Shown: positions 18,187 to 28,722, counted from the first letter of the stretch. The stretch: 64,000 nt of DNA from Marinobacter sp. MDS2 (GCF_030718085.1 NZ_JAVAJF010000004.1:124001-188000); one strand, 5' to 3'. A program made the numbers and translations. The notes: generated by a model not told the origin, from the sequence alone.

Positions 18187-18221
18187 GCACCAAATTAGTG
18201 CAATGGCACCACATTGGTGCC
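18187..18221 (+). promoter_or_regulatory. tandem NtrC binding sites upstream of ntrB
   Basis: Two dyads lie side by side. GCACC-AAATT-AGTGC (18187–18201) has one mismatch. GCACC-ACATT-GGTGC (18206–18220) is perfect, with extra flanking G/C and T/A symmetry. Their centres are 19 bp apart, close to two helical turns, which favours cooperative binding. They lie about 155–175 bp upstream of the ntrB sigma-54 element. Confidence 0.85.
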
Positions 18222-18360
18222 ATGCTATAGGCGGCTAAAGGGCAAAACCCGGGCCGCTTGCCGCCTCTTCTCCTGCTTTGCATCGATTCAAAGCACGAAC
18301 GGCCTCCCCCGGGGCACCCTATCTCGAATAAACGCCGCTAATTGAATAAGACCGAAAAAC

Positions 18361-18376
18361 TGGTTCGTTTATTGCT
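18361..18376 (+). promoter_or_regulatory. sigma-54 promoter of ntrBC
   Basis: TGGTTCGTTTATTGCT has GG and GC 10 nt apart and a perfect TTGCT at -12; the -24 block keeps TGG but not CAC. Transcription would start near 18387, 30 nt before the ntrB ATG. Confidence 0.65.
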
Positions 18377-18416
18377 AACCATAGTAATAACCCTGAGCGC
18401 CTAACGGGATTCCTTC

Positions 18417-19517
18417 ATGTCGTTTCGACCGTCTACCACCCTGGAAACCGGGTACAAAAACATTCTCGACAGCCTAACCACCGCGGTACTGGTTCTTGGC
18501 GATGACCTAACCATCCGCTACCTGAACCCGGCTGCCGAGAACCTGTTTGAAACGAGCCTTATGCGAACGCAAGGTACGCCGCTGAACGATGTGCTTATCG
18601 ATTCGGAGAATGCGCTGAGAACGTTGCATGCCGCGGCAAGGAATGGTCAATCCTACACACGGCGCGAAGCTGAATTTGCCTTGCTCACCGGCTCCAGTCT
18701 GATGGTGGACTATTCTGTGAGCCCCATCAGCACCGATCCGATTGAACTGCTTATCGAATTACAACCCATCGACCGCCAGCTTCGCATCAGTCGGGAAGAA
18801 GACATCATCTCCAAACAGGAAGCCTCGCGCATTCTGGTGCGCGGCATGGCTCACGAGATCAAGAACCCTTTGGGCGGCATTCGGGGCGCGGCACAACTGC
18901 TCGACCGAGAGCTCGACAGCGAGGGTCAGCGGGAATACACCCAAGTGATCATTAACGAAGCCGACCGATTGCGGAGCTTGGTCGATCGCATGCTCGGGCC
19001 CAATAAAGCTCTGCAAATTGCGTCTACCAACATCCATGAAGTTCTTGAACGGGTGCGCACCCTGATTGAAGCCGAAAGCCGGGGTAAAGTTCAGCTACTA
19101 CGAGATTACGACCCCAGCATTCCGGAATTCTCGGGCGACAAAGAACAGCTCATTCAAGCCGTTTTGAACATTGCCCGAAACGCCATGGAAGCCGCTTTCG
19201 AAAACGAGAACGCTTCGGGCACCGAATCAACTCCGACGATCACCTTCCGTACTCGCACTTTGCGGCAGTTCACCATTGGTCATCACCGCCATCGACTGGT
19301 TTGCCGCATCGACATTATCGACAACGGGCCCGGCATTCCGGCTGACCTGTTGCAAAACGTTTTTTACCCCATGATCAGCGGCCGGGCTTCAGGCACAGGC
19401 TTAGGGCTTTCTATCACCCAAAGCATCATCGGCCAGCATCGTGGTTTGGTGGAATGTGAAAGCGAGCCAGGAAAAACCGACTTTATAATCTTCCTGCCTC
19501 TGGAGGACACTTTATGA
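18417..19517 (+). CDS. ntrB: nitrogen regulation sensor histidine kinase NtrB
   Basis: A 366-residue cytoplasmic histidine kinase/phosphatase that sets the phosphorylation of NtrC in response to PII (glutamine status). A PAS domain covers about residues 12–115. The dimerisation/phosphoacceptor segment GMAHEIKNPLGGIRG has the phosphorylated His146. The HATPase domain shows the N box NIARNAMEAA, the G1 box DNGPGIP and the G2 box GRASGTGLGLSI. No membrane segments are seen. Its stop overlaps the ntrC start by 4 bp (ATGA), so the two are translationally coupled. A sigma-54 promoter and NtrC sites upstream predict autoregulation. Confidence 0.96.
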   Translation: MSFRPSTTLETGYKNILDSLTTAVLVLGDDLTIRYLNPAAENLFETSLMRTQGTPLNDVLIDSENALRTLHAAARNGQSYTRREAEFALLTGSSLMVDYSVSPISTDPIELLIELQPIDRQLRISREEDIISKQEASRILVRGMAHEIKNPLGGIRGAAQLLDRELDSEGQREYTQVIINEADRLRSLVDRMLGPNKALQIASTNIHEVLERVRTLIEAESRGKVQLLRDYDPSIPEFSGDKEQLIQAVLNIARNAMEAAFENENASGTESTPTITFRTRTLRQFTIGHHRHRLVCRIDIIDNGPGIPADLLQNVFYPMISGRASGTGLGLSITQSIIGQHRGLVECESEPGKTDFIIFLPLEDTL

Positions 19518-20947
19518 ATCAGCCAGAAAACGTCTGGATCATCGATGACGACAAGAGCATCCGCTGGGTGCTTGAACGGGCGCTAAGCCAAGCGGGCTTG
19601 CACGTGCAAGCGTTTGACAGCGGCGAAGGCATCATTGCCCGCCTGGAGCGTGAGCGGCCCGATGCCATTGTCAGCGATATACGTATGCCCGGCGTCGATG
19701 GCATCACCTTGCTTTCCCGGATTGTTGCGCTGCACCCAGACGTTCCCGTCATCATTATGACAGCCCACTCTGACCTGGACAGCGCCGTCACCAGCTACCA
19801 GACCGGTGCATTCGAATATCTGCCCAAGCCTTTCGATGTGGACGAAGCGGTTGCCTTGGTAAAGCGCGCCATTGCGCACAGCCATGAGCAAAGAGCCGCG
19901 GCCGAACCCCAGATCGAAGAAGTGCAGAAGAGCACCGAGATCATCGGCGAAGCGCCGGCCATGCAGGAAGTCTTTCGGGCCATAGGCCGCCTTTCGAACT
20001 CGAACATTACGGTGCTCATCAACGGTGAAAGTGGTACCGGCAAAGAGCTGGTCGCCCAGGCGCTACACAACCACAGCCCCCGCGCCCGCAATCCCTTCAT
20101 TGCCCTGAACATGGCCGCCATCCCCAAAGACCTGATTGAGTCGGAACTGTTTGGTCATGAAAAGGGCGCGTTCACCGGCGCCGGAGGCACGCGCCAGGGG
20201 CGCTTCGAGCAAGCCAATGGCGGCACATTATTTCTGGATGAAATCGGCGACATGCCCGCCGATACCCAAACCCGGTTGCTGCGCGTTCTTGCCGATGGTG
20301 AGTTCTACCGGGTTGGCGGTACCACACCGATCAAAGTGGATGTCCGCATCATTGCCGCAACACACCAGGATCTTGAGAAACTGGTGAATGCCGGCAGCTT
20401 CCGGGAAGATTTGTTTCACCGCCTCAATGTGATTCGGATTCATTTGCCGAAACTCGCCGAGCGGCGCGCAGACATTCCCCGACTGGTGCAGCATTTTCTC
20501 GAACAGGCTGCCAAAGAACTCGCCGTGGAGCCCAAAATCCTGCGTAAAGACGCCGAGGAATACTTATCAACACTGCCCTGGCCCGGTAACGTTCGTCAGC
20601 TGGAAAACACTTGCCGCTGGCTAACCGTCATGGCCAGCGGGCGCGAAATCCATGTTGCCGACCTGCCGCCAGAACTCCTGGACCAAGCCGAGTCAGACAA
20701 CGACGCCACCGGCCAGACCTGGCAAGAGGGCCTGAAAAACTGGGCGGAACAAGAACTGAAGCGAGGCAAGAAAAGCGTACTGGACAAAGCTGTACCGGAG
20801 TTCGAAAAGATCATGATTGAAACCGCGCTGAAGCACACCGGCGGGCGACGTCGTGACGCCTCCATTCTGCTTGGCTGGGGCCGAAACACGTTAACCCGAA
20901 AAATCAATGAACTGGGTTTGGATCACCCGGAAACAACGGAAGAATAG
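19514..20947 (+). CDS. ntrC: nitrogen regulation response regulator NtrC
   Basis: A 477-residue sigma-54 activator. The receiver domain (1–120) has the acidic pair DDD at 11–13, phospho-Asp55 in SDIRMPG and the conserved lysine in YLPKPFD. The AAA+ domain shows Walker A GESGTGKE, the sigma-54-contacting GAFTGA loop and Walker [14 protein letters not shown]. The C-terminal Fis-type helix-turn-helix ends [21 protein letters not shown] and would bind the GCACC-N5-GGTGC sites seen before glnA and ntrB. It is coupled to ntrB by ATGA and closed by the terminator at 20973. Confidence 0.97.
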   Translation: MNQPENVWIIDDDKSIRWVLERALSQAGLHVQAFDSGEGIIARLERERPDAIVSDIRMPGVDGITLLSRIVALHPDVPVIIMTAHSDLDSAVTSYQTGAFEYLPKPFDVDEAVALVKRAIAHSHEQRAAAEPQIEEVQKSTEIIGEAPAMQEVFRAIGRLSNSNITVLINGESGTGKELVAQALHNHSPRARNPFIALNMAAIPKDLIESELFGHEKGAFTGAGGTRQGRFEQANGGTLFLDEIGDMPADTQTRLLRVLADGEFYRVGGTTPIKVDVRIIAATHQDLEKLVNAGSFREDLFHRLNVIRIHLPKLAERRADIPRLVQHFLEQAAKELAVEPKILRKDAEEYLSTLPWPGNVRQLENTCRWLTVMASGREIHVADLPPELLDQAESDNDATGQTWQEGLKNWAEQELKRGKKSVLDKAVPEFEKIMIETALKHTGGRRRDASILLGWGRNTLTRKINELGLDHPETTEE

Positions 20948-20972
20948 CGGGGCATGAGCCGAAGCGAATACC

Positions 20973-21006
20973 ATAAAAAACCCGAGCCACTGCTCGGGTT
21001 TTTTAT
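20973..21006. terminator. bidirectional terminator between ntrC and ssb
   Basis: ATAAAAAA-CCCGAGC-CACT-GCTCGGG-TTTTTTAT; the palindrome includes both the A and T runs. It lies between the converging ntrC and ssb genes. Confidence 0.93.
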
Positions 21007-21027
21007 GCGACTTGATGTGACTTGGCC

Positions 21028-21564
21028 TTAGAACGGGATGTCATCATCAAAGTCGTCAATGGGCTCCGGCATCCCGCCCGCTTGTTGCTGCGGCGCAGGG
21101 TTGTTATAGCCGCCCTGCTGCTGAGGTTGTTGCGGTGCATTATACTGCTGCTGAGGTGCTTGCGGCTGCTGCTGGGGACGACCTTGCGGAGCGCCTTGGT
21201 TCATGCCGCCTTCGCTTCCGCGGCTATCCAGCATCTGCATCTGGCCGTTGATATCCACAACGATCTCTGTGGTGTACCGGTCCTGACCATCCTGGCCTTG
21301 CCACTTGCGAGTTTGCAGACGCCCTTCGATGTAAACCTTTGACCCTTTACGCAGGTATTGCCCGGCAACTTCCGCCACCTTGCCGAAAATGACAATCCGG
21401 TGCCACTCAGTTCTCGGCACCATCTGGCCAGTCTGGCGATCCTTGTAACTTTCGTCGGTCGCCAGGTTCAGGTTAACCACTGCATTGCCGTTCGGGGTGT
21501 ATCGGGTATCCGGGTCCTGGCCCAGGTTGCCGATCAGAATTACCTTGTTTATGCCTCGTGCCAT
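21028..21564 (-). CDS. ssb: single-stranded DNA-binding protein
   Basis: A 178-residue SSB. The OB fold occupies residues 1–110 ([19 protein letters not shown], then [16 protein letters not shown]). A long Gln/Pro/Gly-rich linker follows, with runs such as [11 protein letters not shown]. The conserved acidic tail DDFDDDIPF binds replication and repair partners. It coats single-stranded DNA as a tetramer in replication, recombination and repair. The start at 21564 fits the family; the 18 codons upstream overlap the 5' leader. It follows the YajR-like gene by 57 bp on the same strand. Confidence 0.97.
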   Translation of the reverse strand: MARGINKVILIGNLGQDPDTRYTPNGNAVVNLNLATDESYKDRQTGQMVPRTEWHRIVIFGKVAEVAGQYLRKGSKVYIEGRLQTRKWQGQDGQDRYTTEIVVDINGQMQMLDSRGSEGGMNQGAPQGRPQQQPQAPQQQYNAPQQPQQQGGYNNPAPQQQAGGMPEPIDDFDDDIPF

Positions 21565-21621
21565 GTTCTGCTCCTGGTGTTTTTTGACCGAACGCCTGCG
21601 CTCCCTGCAGGCATCCAATGT

Positions 21622-22992
21622 TTAAGTATTGTCACCCTGCCGCACAAATTCCAGGTGCGCAAGCTGATCTTCATTAAAGTGCTGACGATCCACCTTCAAG
21701 TAGGCCGTCCCGGCTTCTTCAACAATAACCACATCCGCTACGCCAGACAGGCCGCGCAAGCGCTGGTCGATATCGTCAAAGGGCGTTGCGACCGCATTAC
21801 GCAACTGCACTACAAAACTGGTGGTGTAACTGGGGGTAGGCATAGTAAGTGCCACCAGTAACCAAACAACCAACGCGCCAGCCATTAACCACAGCACGCC
21901 GTTCAAACCGGCTTGTTGCAACAAATAGCCACCCAACGCCCCCCCGAGAAACGCCCCCAAAAACTGAGACGTCGAATAAACGCCCATCGCGGTGCCTTTG
22001 CTCGCCGGAGGGGCTTCCTTGCTGATCAATGACGGCAAACTTGCTTCCAGCAAATTGAACGCCATAAAAAAGAAGAACAAAACCACCCACGCCAATCCCA
22101 GGCTATCCGTTACGCCGGTCATGGCAGCCGTCGCCGCTGCCAGCAAGGCAATCGCGCCACACAGTACGGGCTTCATTTTACGCTTTTTCTCACCAATAAT
22201 GATAAAGGGCACCATGGCGAAAAAAGACGTAACCATCACCGTGAGGTAAAACCACCAATGCGAGGTCGCAGCCAACCCCAGCTCATCCTGGAGCAGAGTC
22301 GGAAAAACCAGAAACAGAGACGTCAGTGCGAAATGCAATGCAAAGATGCCAAAGTCCAGCCGTAACAGGCGACCATCTGCCAAGACCTTGCCGACCATTT
22401 CCCGCGCTGGATGCGTATCCGCACTCACCTTGTTCTGATGTGGCGTCGGCACGACCTTGGCTACCACCACTAATGCCAACAAAGCCAGCACCGCCGTGGT
22501 GTAGAAGATACCCGACAAGCCCCAAGCGGCGCCGAGCAAGGGCCCGACCACCAGCGAAACAGAAAAAGATAAACCAATGGAGATGCCCACGGTTGCCATC
22601 GCTTTGGTTCGCTGCTCTTCCCGGGTCAGGTCGCTCAGCATCGCCATCAAAACACTCGCAATAGCGCCGGCTCCCTGCAAAATCCGCCCGGCAATCACTA
22701 CGTAAATGGAATCCGACGCACCTGCCAACACACTCCCGGCAGCGAACAAAATCAGGCCAAGATAGATCATTTTCTTGCGCCCTACCCGATCCGACATCAA
22801 ACCGAACGGAATCTGAAGCAACGCCTGACTCAGCCCATAGGCCCCGATCGCAAAACCAATCAGTGCCGGTGTCGCCCCCTGCAAATCACTGCCAAGTAAC
22901 ACAAACACCGGCATAACCATGAAAAGCCCCAGCATACGCATGGCGTATACCGAAGCCAGAGCTGCGACTGAGCGTTTTTCAAGCGCGTTCAT
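21622..22992 (-). CDS. MFS transporter with C-terminal YAM domain (YajR-like)
   Basis: A 456-residue major facilitator superfamily exporter of the inner membrane with twelve predicted helices in residues 10–390. The MFS motif A is clear (PFGLMSDRVGRKKMIYLG, near residue 65). After helix 12, residues about 395–456 form a small alpha/beta domain (LRGLSGVADVVIVEEAGTAYLKVD) like the ferredoxin-fold YAM domain of E. coli YajR. The substrate is unknown. It sits between uvrA (divergent) and ssb (same strand), the order seen in Pseudomonas. Confidence 0.88.
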   Translation of the reverse strand: MNALEKRSVAALASVYAMRMLGLFMVMPVFVLLGSDLQGATPALIGFAIGAYGLSQALLQIPFGLMSDRVGRKKMIYLGLILFAAGSVLAGASDSIYVVIAGRILQGAGAIASVLMAMLSDLTREEQRTKAMATVGISIGLSFSVSLVVGPLLGAAWGLSGIFYTTAVLALLALVVVAKVVPTPHQNKVSADTHPAREMVGKVLADGRLLRLDFGIFALHFALTSLFLVFPTLLQDELGLAATSHWWFYLTVMVTSFFAMVPFIIIGEKKRKMKPVLCGAIALLAAATAAMTGVTDSLGLAWVVLFFFFMAFNLLEASLPSLISKEAPPASKGTAMGVYSTSQFLGAFLGGALGGYLLQQAGLNGVLWLMAGALVVWLLVALTMPTPSYTTSFVVQLRNAVATPFDDIDQRLRGLSGVADVVIVEEAGTAYLKVDRQHFNEDQLAHLEFVRQGDNT

Positions 22993-23171
22993 ATAACCCG
23001 TGCCGGAGTGAATGAATAGGGTTGCAGCCGTCGGCCGCGGGCGCGCATTGTACCAGAAGCGAGTCGCTGACGGGACTCCTCACATAACGGGCGAGCCTAC
23101 GTAGTGTCGGCAACTTAGCCGCGCTCTTCTGAAAACGATATACTGGTCGTTTTTATCGGAAGCGAGGTGTT
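22993..23171. promoter_or_regulatory. divergent promoter region of the YajR-like gene and uvrA
   Basis: On the uvrA side a TATACT -10-like box (23139–23144) overlaps a degenerate SOS-box-like CTGG-N8-ATCG (23143–23158), 13 bp before the uvrA ATG. Neither has a strong partner element. I see no clear box for the transporter gene. Confidence 0.35.
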
Positions 23172-25994
23172 ATGGACCATATCCAGATCAAGGGTGCGCG
23201 CACCCACAACCTGAAAAACATCGACCTGGATATGCCGCGGGACAAACTCATCGTGATTACCGGGCTGTCGGGCTCGGGAAAATCGTCCCTGGCGTTCGAT
23301 ACACTCTATGCGGAAGGCCAAAGACGGTACGTAGAATCCTTGTCGACCTACGCGCGGCAATTCCTTTCCATGATGGAAAAGCCCGATGTAGACCACATCG
23401 AAGGGCTGTCACCGGCTATTTCCATCGAACAGAAGTCCACATCCCACAACCCGCGCTCGACCGTCGGTACCATCACCGAAATTTACGACTACCTGCGATT
23501 ACTGTTCGCCCGTGCTGGCGAGCCCCGCTGCCCCGACCATCACCAACCACTGGAAGCTCAAACCGTCAGCCAAATGGTCGATCAGGTGTTGGCGCTCCCG
23601 GAAGACAGTAAACTGATGATCCTTGCGCCTGTTATCAGGGACCGCAAAGGTGAGCACCTGCAGGTTATCGACACCATGCGCAGCCAAGGCTTCATTCGGC
23701 TGCGGGTGGATGGAACGGTCTATGACATCGACGACGTGCCGGCGCTCGATAAAAAACGCAAACACCAAATTGATGTCGTCGTTGACCGCTTCAAAGTGAA
23801 ACCCGGCTTGGAACAGCGGCTCGCGGAAAGCTTCGAAACGGCCCTAGATCTTTCCGACGGGATTGCGCTCGTCGCCCCTATGTCCGGCGAAGGCGAAGAA
23901 CATACGTTTTCCGCCCGCTACGCGTGTAATCAGTGTGGCTATTCCCTAAGCGAGCTTGAACCTCGACTGTTTTCCTTCAACAACCCTGCGGGTGCCTGCC
24001 CCACCTGCGACGGATTGGGCGTTCGACAATTCTTCGACCCGGAAAAAATCATTCAGCATCCAGAGGCGACTCTAGCTTCAGGGGCCATCAAAGGCTGGGA
24101 CCGCCGGGCCGTTTATTACTTTCAGATGCTAACCAGCGTCGCCGAACACTATGGTATGGATCTCGAAACACCGTGGGAGGAACTCCCCGCTGATTTCCAG
24201 AACGCGCTGCTACACGGCACCGGAGCTGAAGAAGTAACCTTCCGGTACGTGAACTCCCGGGGCCAGATCATCGAAAAGGCCCACCCCTTTGAAGGCATCC
24301 TGCCCAACCTCGAGCGCCGCTACCGCGAAACCGAGTCCCAAAGCATGCGCGAAGAGCTGGCCAGAAACCTCAGCACCCAGCCGTGCAAAGACTGCCACGG
24401 CTCCCGTTTAAGGCAGAGCGCACGGCACGTGTTTATCAAAGAACAAAACCTGCCGGACGTCACTCACATGCCGGTCGGTGAGGCGCACGAATACTTCGGA
24501 ACGCTCACCCTACCCGGGCGAAAAGGCGAAATCGCGGACAAGATTCTGAAAGAAGTCCGCGAACGCCTCCAGTTTCTGGTCAACGTCGGCCTCGAATACC
24601 TGACCCTGGAGCGCAGCGCCGACACTTTGTCGGGCGGTGAAGCCCAACGTATTCGCCTTGCCAGCCAGATCGGCGCGGGACTGGTTGGCGTTATGTATAT
24701 CCTTGACGAGCCCTCCATCGGCCTTCACCAGCGGGACAACGACCGCCTTCTGGCGACCCTCACCCATTTGCGGGATCTGGGCAATACCGTGATCGTGGTC
24801 GAACACGATGAAGACGCCATCCGCGCTGCGGACTACGTTATCGACATCGGCCCCGGTGCCGGAGTACACGGCGGCCAGGTGGTCGCCAGAGGCACACCAG
24901 CCGACATCATCGCCAACAAACACTCACTCACGGGCCAATACCTGAGCGGCGATAAAAGTATTGCTATACCGCCGGAGCGCAACAAAGGAAGCGGTAAACA
25001 ACTGGTACTGAGCGGCGCCAGCGGAAACAACCTACAAGACGTCACGCTGACCCTGCCCCTGGGCATTATGACCTGCGTAACCGGCGTATCCGGCTCCGGC
25101 AAGTCCACCCTGATCAACAGCACCCTGTACCCGGTCGCGGCTGCGAAACTAAACAAAGCCACCAGTTTGAGCCACGCCCCGTATAAAAACCTTAAGGGCC
25201 TGGACCACCTGGACAAGGTCATCGACATTGACCAGAGCCCGATCGGCAGAACGCCCCGCTCCAACCCGGCGACCTACACAGGCCTGTTCACCCCGATACG
25301 CGAATTGTTCGCCGGCACGCAAGAAGCCCGCTCAAGAGGTTACAAAGTCGGCCGCTTCTCCTTCAACGTCAAAGGCGGCCGCTGCGAGGCATGCCAAGGC
25401 GATGGCGTCATCAAAGTAGAAATGCACTTCCTACCCGATGTGTACGTACCATGCGACATTTGCAAAGGCAAACGCTACAACCGGGAAACTCTGGAAGTTC
25501 GCTACAAAGGCAAAAACATCCACGAAGTGCTCGACATGACCGTGGAGGAAGGCCGAGAATTCTTCGACGCCGTGCCCTTCTTAGCCAGAAAATTACAAAC
25601 CCTGATCGACGTAGGCCTTTCCTACATTCGACTCGGACAAAGTGCAGTCACGCTGTCTGGCGGTGAGGCACAGCGCGTGAAGCTCGCTAAAGAGCTCTCC
25701 AAGCGAGACACGGGCAAGACTCTATACATCCTGGACGAGCCAACAACCGGCCTACACTTCTACGACATTCAACAATTACTGAACGTCCTCCAGCGGCTGC
25801 GTGACCATGGCAACACCATCGTGGTGATCGAACACAACCTGGACGTCATCAAAACCGCGGATTGGATCGTCGATCTAGGCCCAGAAGGCGGTTCTGGTGG
25901 CGGTCAGATTATTGCGGAAGGTACACCGGAAGACGTAGCGAACAACGCAAACTCCCACACCGGCAAATACCTAAAACCGATGCTGGAAAAATAG
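23172..25994 (+). CDS. uvrA: excinuclease ABC subunit A
   Basis: A 940-residue UvrA. As a dimer it scans DNA for bulky lesions and loads UvrB in nucleotide excision repair. Two ABC ATPase modules are visible, with Walker [13 protein letters not shown] near residue 31 and [11 protein letters not shown] near residue 640. The LSGGEAQR signature occurs in both halves. Zinc modules are [10 protein letters not shown] with CPTCDGLG in the first half and CEACQGDG with [10 protein letters not shown] in the second. Length equals E. coli UvrA (940). It is divergent from the YajR-like gene and followed by an inverted repeat at 26018–26110. Confidence 0.98.
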   Translation: MDHIQIKGARTHNLKNIDLDMPRDKLIVITGLSGSGKSSLAFDTLYAEGQRRYVESLSTYARQFLSMMEKPDVDHIEGLSPAISIEQKSTSHNPRSTVGTITEIYDYLRLLFARAGEPRCPDHHQPLEAQTVSQMVDQVLALPEDSKLMILAPVIRDRKGEHLQVIDTMRSQGFIRLRVDGTVYDIDDVPALDKKRKHQIDVVVDRFKVKPGLEQRLAESFETALDLSDGIALVAPMSGEGEEHTFSARYACNQCGYSLSELEPRLFSFNNPAGACPTCDGLGVRQFFDPEKIIQHPEATLASGAIKGWDRRAVYYFQMLTSVAEHYGMDLETPWEELPADFQNALLHGTGAEEVTFRYVNSRGQIIEKAHPFEGILPNLERRYRETESQSMREELARNLSTQPCKDCHGSRLRQSARHVFIKEQNLPDVTHMPVGEAHEYFGTLTLPGRKGEIADKILKEVRERLQFLVNVGLEYLTLERSADTLSGGEAQRIRLASQIGAGLVGVMYILDEPSIGLHQRDNDRLLATLTHLRDLGNTVIVVEHDEDAIRAADYVIDIGPGAGVHGGQVVARGTPADIIANKHSLTGQYLSGDKSIAIPPERNKGSGKQLVLSGASGNNLQDVTLTLPLGIMTCVTGVSGSGKSTLINSTLYPVAAAKLNKATSLSHAPYKNLKGLDHLDKVIDIDQSPIGRTPRSNPATYTGLFTPIRELFAGTQEARSRGYKVGRFSFNVKGGRCEACQGDGVIKVEMHFLPDVYVPCDICKGKRYNRETLEVRYKGKNIHEVLDMTVEEGREFFDAVPFLARKLQTLIDVGLSYIRLGQSAVTLSGGEAQRVKLAKELSKRDTGKTLYILDEPTTGLHFYDIQQLLNVLQRLRDHGNTIVVIEHNLDVIKTADWIVDLGPEGGSGGGQIIAEGTPEDVANNANSHTGKYLKPMLEK

Positions 25995-26017
25995 GGAAAA
26001 CACCACAAAACTACGTC

Positions 26018-26110
26018 GGCCAGGGGTGCTAGGTTTATTTTCTGCCGGAAAAAGATGTCTGAGCGCAGCGAGTTATTTTTCCGAAGAAAATAAACCTAGC
26101 ACCCCAGGCC
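26018..26110. repeat. long inverted repeat (hairpin element) after uvrA
   Basis: Arms of 20 bp pair perfectly: GGGGTGCTAGGTTTATTTTC (26023–26042) and its complement at 26086–26105. Pairing extends outwards through GGCC/GGCC past one mismatch, and inwards through CGGAAAAA (26046–26053) / TTTTTCCG (26076–26083). The tip (26054–26075) contains GAGCGCAGCGAG. It sits between the convergent uvrA and rplQ genes. It looks like a dispersed palindromic repeat or a very strong bidirectional terminator, not an insertion sequence. Confidence 0.75.
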
Positions 26111-26156
26111 AGCCCGCCAAGTTAGCACGCCGCCAGAACCCCCAAATTCCAGACAC

Positions 26157-26185
26157 AAAAAAACCGGGAACCTTTCGGATCCCGG
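26157..26185 (-). terminator. intrinsic terminator of the alpha operon (after rplQ)
   Basis: On the minus strand CCGGGATCC–GAAA–GGTTCCCGG with one mismatch, followed by TTTTTTT, 27 bp after the rplQ stop. Confidence 0.88.
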
Positions 26186-26211
26186 CCTTTCAAGAAATAG
26201 CCGAAACGATT

Positions 26212-26607
26212 TTACTCGTCGTCGCCCATCTCTTCAGCTTCGATGTCCAGAGGACGACCGACCAGCTCAACAAATGCCATAGGGGCATTGTCGCCAGCAC
26301 GGAAACCGCACTTCAGGACACGAAGGTAACCACCCGGTCGCTCGTTGTAACGGGGGCCCAGCTCGTTGAAAAGCTTGGCTACCGCTGCATCGCTACGCAG
26401 GCGCGCGAACGCCAGACGACGGTTTGCAACCGAATCATTCTTTGCGAGCGTGATCAATGGCTCTGCTACCCGACGCAATTCTTTCGCTTTCGGGAGCGTC
26501 GTTTTGATCAGCTCGTGCTCAACCAGTGACGCAGTCATGTTACGGAACATGGCCTTGCGATGCGCACTGGTCCTGTTGAACTTACGACCACTCTTACGAT
26601 GACGCAT
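26212..26607 (-). CDS. rplQ: 50S ribosomal protein L17
   Basis: L17, 131 residues, starting [24 protein letters not shown], the family's invariant N terminus. It lines the peptide exit tunnel region of the large subunit. The acidic tail EAEEMGDDE is a C-terminal extension also seen in relatives. It is the last gene of the alpha operon, 33 bp after rpoA, and is followed by an intrinsic terminator. Confidence 0.98.
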   Translation of the reverse strand: MRHRKSGRKFNRTSAHRKAMFRNMTASLVEHELIKTTLPKAKELRRVAEPLITLAKNDSVANRRLAFARLRSDAAVAKLFNELGPRYNERPGGYLRVLKCGFRAGDNAPMAFVELVGRPLDIEAEEMGDDE

Positions 26608-26640
26608 TGCTCTGATTCCTTACCTTAAACTAATCGGCGA

Positions 26641-27645
26641 TTAACCGCCCAGAACCCGGTCATCACCACGAAGGCTTGCCGGCGGCCAGTTATCAAGACG
26701 CATTCCCAGTGACAGACCACGGGACGCTAGAACGTCCTTGATCTCGGTCAGCGACTTTTTGCCAAGGTTAGGCGTCTTCAGCAGCTCCACTTCTGTGCGC
26801 TGAATTAGATCGCCGATATAGTAAATGTTTTCTGCCTTCAAGCAGTTAGCCGAACGTACAGTCAACTCAAGATCATCAACCGGACGCAACAGAATCGGAT
26901 CAATTTCTTCCTCTTCCTCGACGCGTTCTGGCTCTTTCTCATGATCGAAATCGACGAATACAGCCAATTGCTGCTGGAGGATAGTCGCGGCCCGGCGAAT
27001 TGCTTCTTCCGGATCGATCGTACCGTTAGTCTCCAGATCAATAACAAGCTTGTCGAGATCTGTACGCTGCTCAACCCGTGCACTTTCAACCGCATAAGAC
27101 ACTCGGCGAACCGGGCTGAACGTAGCATCAAGCTGCAAACGCCCAATGGCACGAGTTTCGTCCTCGTCCAGTCCACGCTGATCAGCTGGCTCGTAACCGC
27201 GACCACGAGACACACGCAAGCGCATGTTCAGTTCGCCGTTCTCGCTCAGGTGACAGATAACGTGTTCCGGGTTAGCGATTTCAACGTCGTGATCCAACGT
27301 GATATCACCAGCAGTTACAACGCCCGGACCTTTTTTGCTGAGTGTCAGCTCAGTGTCATCACGTCCGTTCATCTTTACGGCAACGCCCTTGAGGTTCAAA
27401 AGAATCTCAATGACGTCCTCCTGGACACCCTCGATGGCACTGTACTCGTGCAGGACACCGTCGATCTGTGCTTCAGTCACGGCGCAGCCTGGCATCGAAG
27501 ACAGAAGAATGCGACGAAGCGCACTGCCCAAGGTGTGGCCGAAACCGCGCTCTAGCGGCTCCAGCGTCACCTTGGCACGCAAAGCGCCGGACTCTTTCAC
27601 GTCGATCGTACGAGGTGTCAATAACTCATGTACTGAACGCTGCAT
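26641..27645 (-). CDS. rpoA: RNA polymerase alpha subunit
   Basis: A 334-residue alpha subunit. The N-terminal domain (about 1–230, with [23 protein letters not shown]) dimerises and assembles beta and beta'. A flexible acidic linker ([14 protein letters not shown]) follows. The C-terminal domain (about 250–330, [21 protein letters not shown] and [20 protein letters not shown]) binds UP elements and activators. Length is normal (E. coli 329). It is flanked by rpsD and rplQ in the alpha operon. Confidence 0.98.
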   Translation of the reverse strand: MQRSVHELLTPRTIDVKESGALRAKVTLEPLERGFGHTLGSALRRILLSSMPGCAVTEAQIDGVLHEYSAIEGVQEDVIEILLNLKGVAVKMNGRDDTELTLSKKGPGVVTAGDITLDHDVEIANPEHVICHLSENGELNMRLRVSRGRGYEPADQRGLDEDETRAIGRLQLDATFSPVRRVSYAVESARVEQRTDLDKLVIDLETNGTIDPEEAIRRAATILQQQLAVFVDFDHEKEPERVEEEEEIDPILLRPVDDLELTVRSANCLKAENIYYIGDLIQRTEVELLKTPNLGKKSLTEIKDVLASRGLSLGMRLDNWPPASLRGDDRVLGG

Positions 27646-27680
27646 AGACGCCCCTATCTGCTATCGTTGCTAACTGGGCT

Positions 27681-28301
27681 TTACTTAGAGTAAAGCTCGA
27701 CGATGAGGTTCTCGTTGATGTCGGCAGGCAGTTCAGTACGCTCAGGTACTGACTTGTAAACGCCGGACATCTTGTTGGCGTCAACCTCTACCCAGCTCAC
27801 CGGCGCGCGGCTGCTAGCCAGTTCCAGAGCGCCTTTAACGCGCAACTGGTTCTTGGCCTTCTCACGCAGACTCACAACATCACCTGCTTTAACCTGATAA
27901 GACGGAATGTTTACCGGCTTATCGTTAACCAGGATCGCTTTGTGAGAAACGAGCTGACGGGACTCAGCACGGGTAGAACCAAAGCCCATGCGATATACAA
28001 CGTTATCCAGACGGCCTTCCAGAAGTTGCAGCAGGTTTTCACCGGTTGCACCCTTCCGACGGGCTGCCTCTTTGTAGTACCCACGGAACTGCTTCTCAAG
28101 CACACCGTAGATACGACGAACTTTTTGCTTCTCGCGAAGCTGCAAGCCGTACTCGGACAGACGACCGCGACGCGCGCCGTGCATACCCGGCGGAGTCTCG
28201 ATGTTGCACTTGGAATCGAGCGCGCGAACACCGCTCTTCAGAAAAAGATCTGTCCCTTCACGACGAGACAGCTTGCACTTCGGGCCTATATAACGAGCCA
28301 T
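27681..28301 (-). CDS. rpsD: 30S ribosomal protein S4
   Basis: S4, 206 residues, a primary 16S rRNA binder that nucleates small-subunit assembly. N terminus [21 protein letters not shown]4 RNA-binding domain at about 97–160 ([20 protein letters not shown]). Only Cys9 and Cys33 remain of the zinc-finger cysteines, so this is the zinc-free form. In E. coli S4 represses this operon by binding the mRNA near rpsM; the site was not checked here. Confidence 0.98.
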   Translation of the reverse strand: MARYIGPKCKLSRREGTDLFLKSGVRALDSKCNIETPPGMHGARRGRLSEYGLQLREKQKVRRIYGVLEKQFRGYYKEAARRKGATGENLLQLLEGRLDNVVYRMGFGSTRAESRQLVSHKAILVNDKPVNIPSYQVKAGDVVSLREKAKNQLRVKGALELASSRAPVSWVEVDANKMSGVYKSVPERTELPADINENLIVELYSK

Positions 28302-28319
28302 ATTTCACTGTCTCCTGTG

Positions 28320-28709
28320 TTAGACGCGGCGCTTTTTGGGCGGACGACAACCGTTATGGGGAATCGGCGTCACATCAGTGATGTTAGTGATCTTGTAGCC
28401 ACACCCATTCAGGGCACGAACTGCAGATTCACGTCCGGGCCCAGGACCCTTAACCTCTACATCCAGGTTTTTAAGGCCGTATTCAGCAGCCGCATTACCG
28501 GCTCTTTCAGCTGCTACCTGCGCAGCAAAAGGTGTGCTCTTACGTGAGCCGCGGAAACCGGAACCACCTGAAGTGGCCCAGGACAATACATTGCCCTGAC
28601 GGTCCGAAATGGTCACGATGGTGTTGTTGAAGGACGCGTGAATGTGCGCGACGCCATCAACAACCGTCTTTTTCACCTTTTTACGGGTACGTGTACCTGG
28701 CTTTGCCAT
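28320..28709 (-). CDS. rpsK: 30S ribosomal protein S11
   Basis: S11, 129 residues, a platform protein of the small subunit that contacts the mRNA exit region. The motifs [15 protein letters not shown] and [20 protein letters not shown] are invariant. The C terminus [10 protein letters not shown] is complete. It lies between rpsM and rpsD with 13–18 bp gaps in the alpha operon. Confidence 0.98.
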   Translation of the reverse strand: MAKPGTRTRKKVKKTVVDGVAHIHASFNNTIVTISDRQGNVLSWATSGGSGFRGSRKSTPFAAQVAAERAGNAAAEYGLKNLDVEVKGPGPGRESAVRALNGCGYKITNITDVTPIPHNGCRPPKKRRV

Positions 28710-28722
28710 GTTTGCCTACCTG

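Noticed and set aside
18242..18256. Second sigma-54-like element (GGCAAAACCCGGGC) upstream of ntrB
   Set aside because: The GG/GC spacing fits, but the -12 block lacks TTGC; the element at 18361–18376 is clearly better.
23143..23158. LexA (SOS) box before uvrA
   Set aside because: CTGG-N8-ATCG matches only part of CTGT-N8-ACAG. Position over the -10 is attractive, but the sequence is too degenerate to call.
26018..26110. Insertion sequence or transposon end after uvrA
   Set aside because: No transposase frame and no target duplication; the two arms meet in a 22-nt tip, so there is no cargo.
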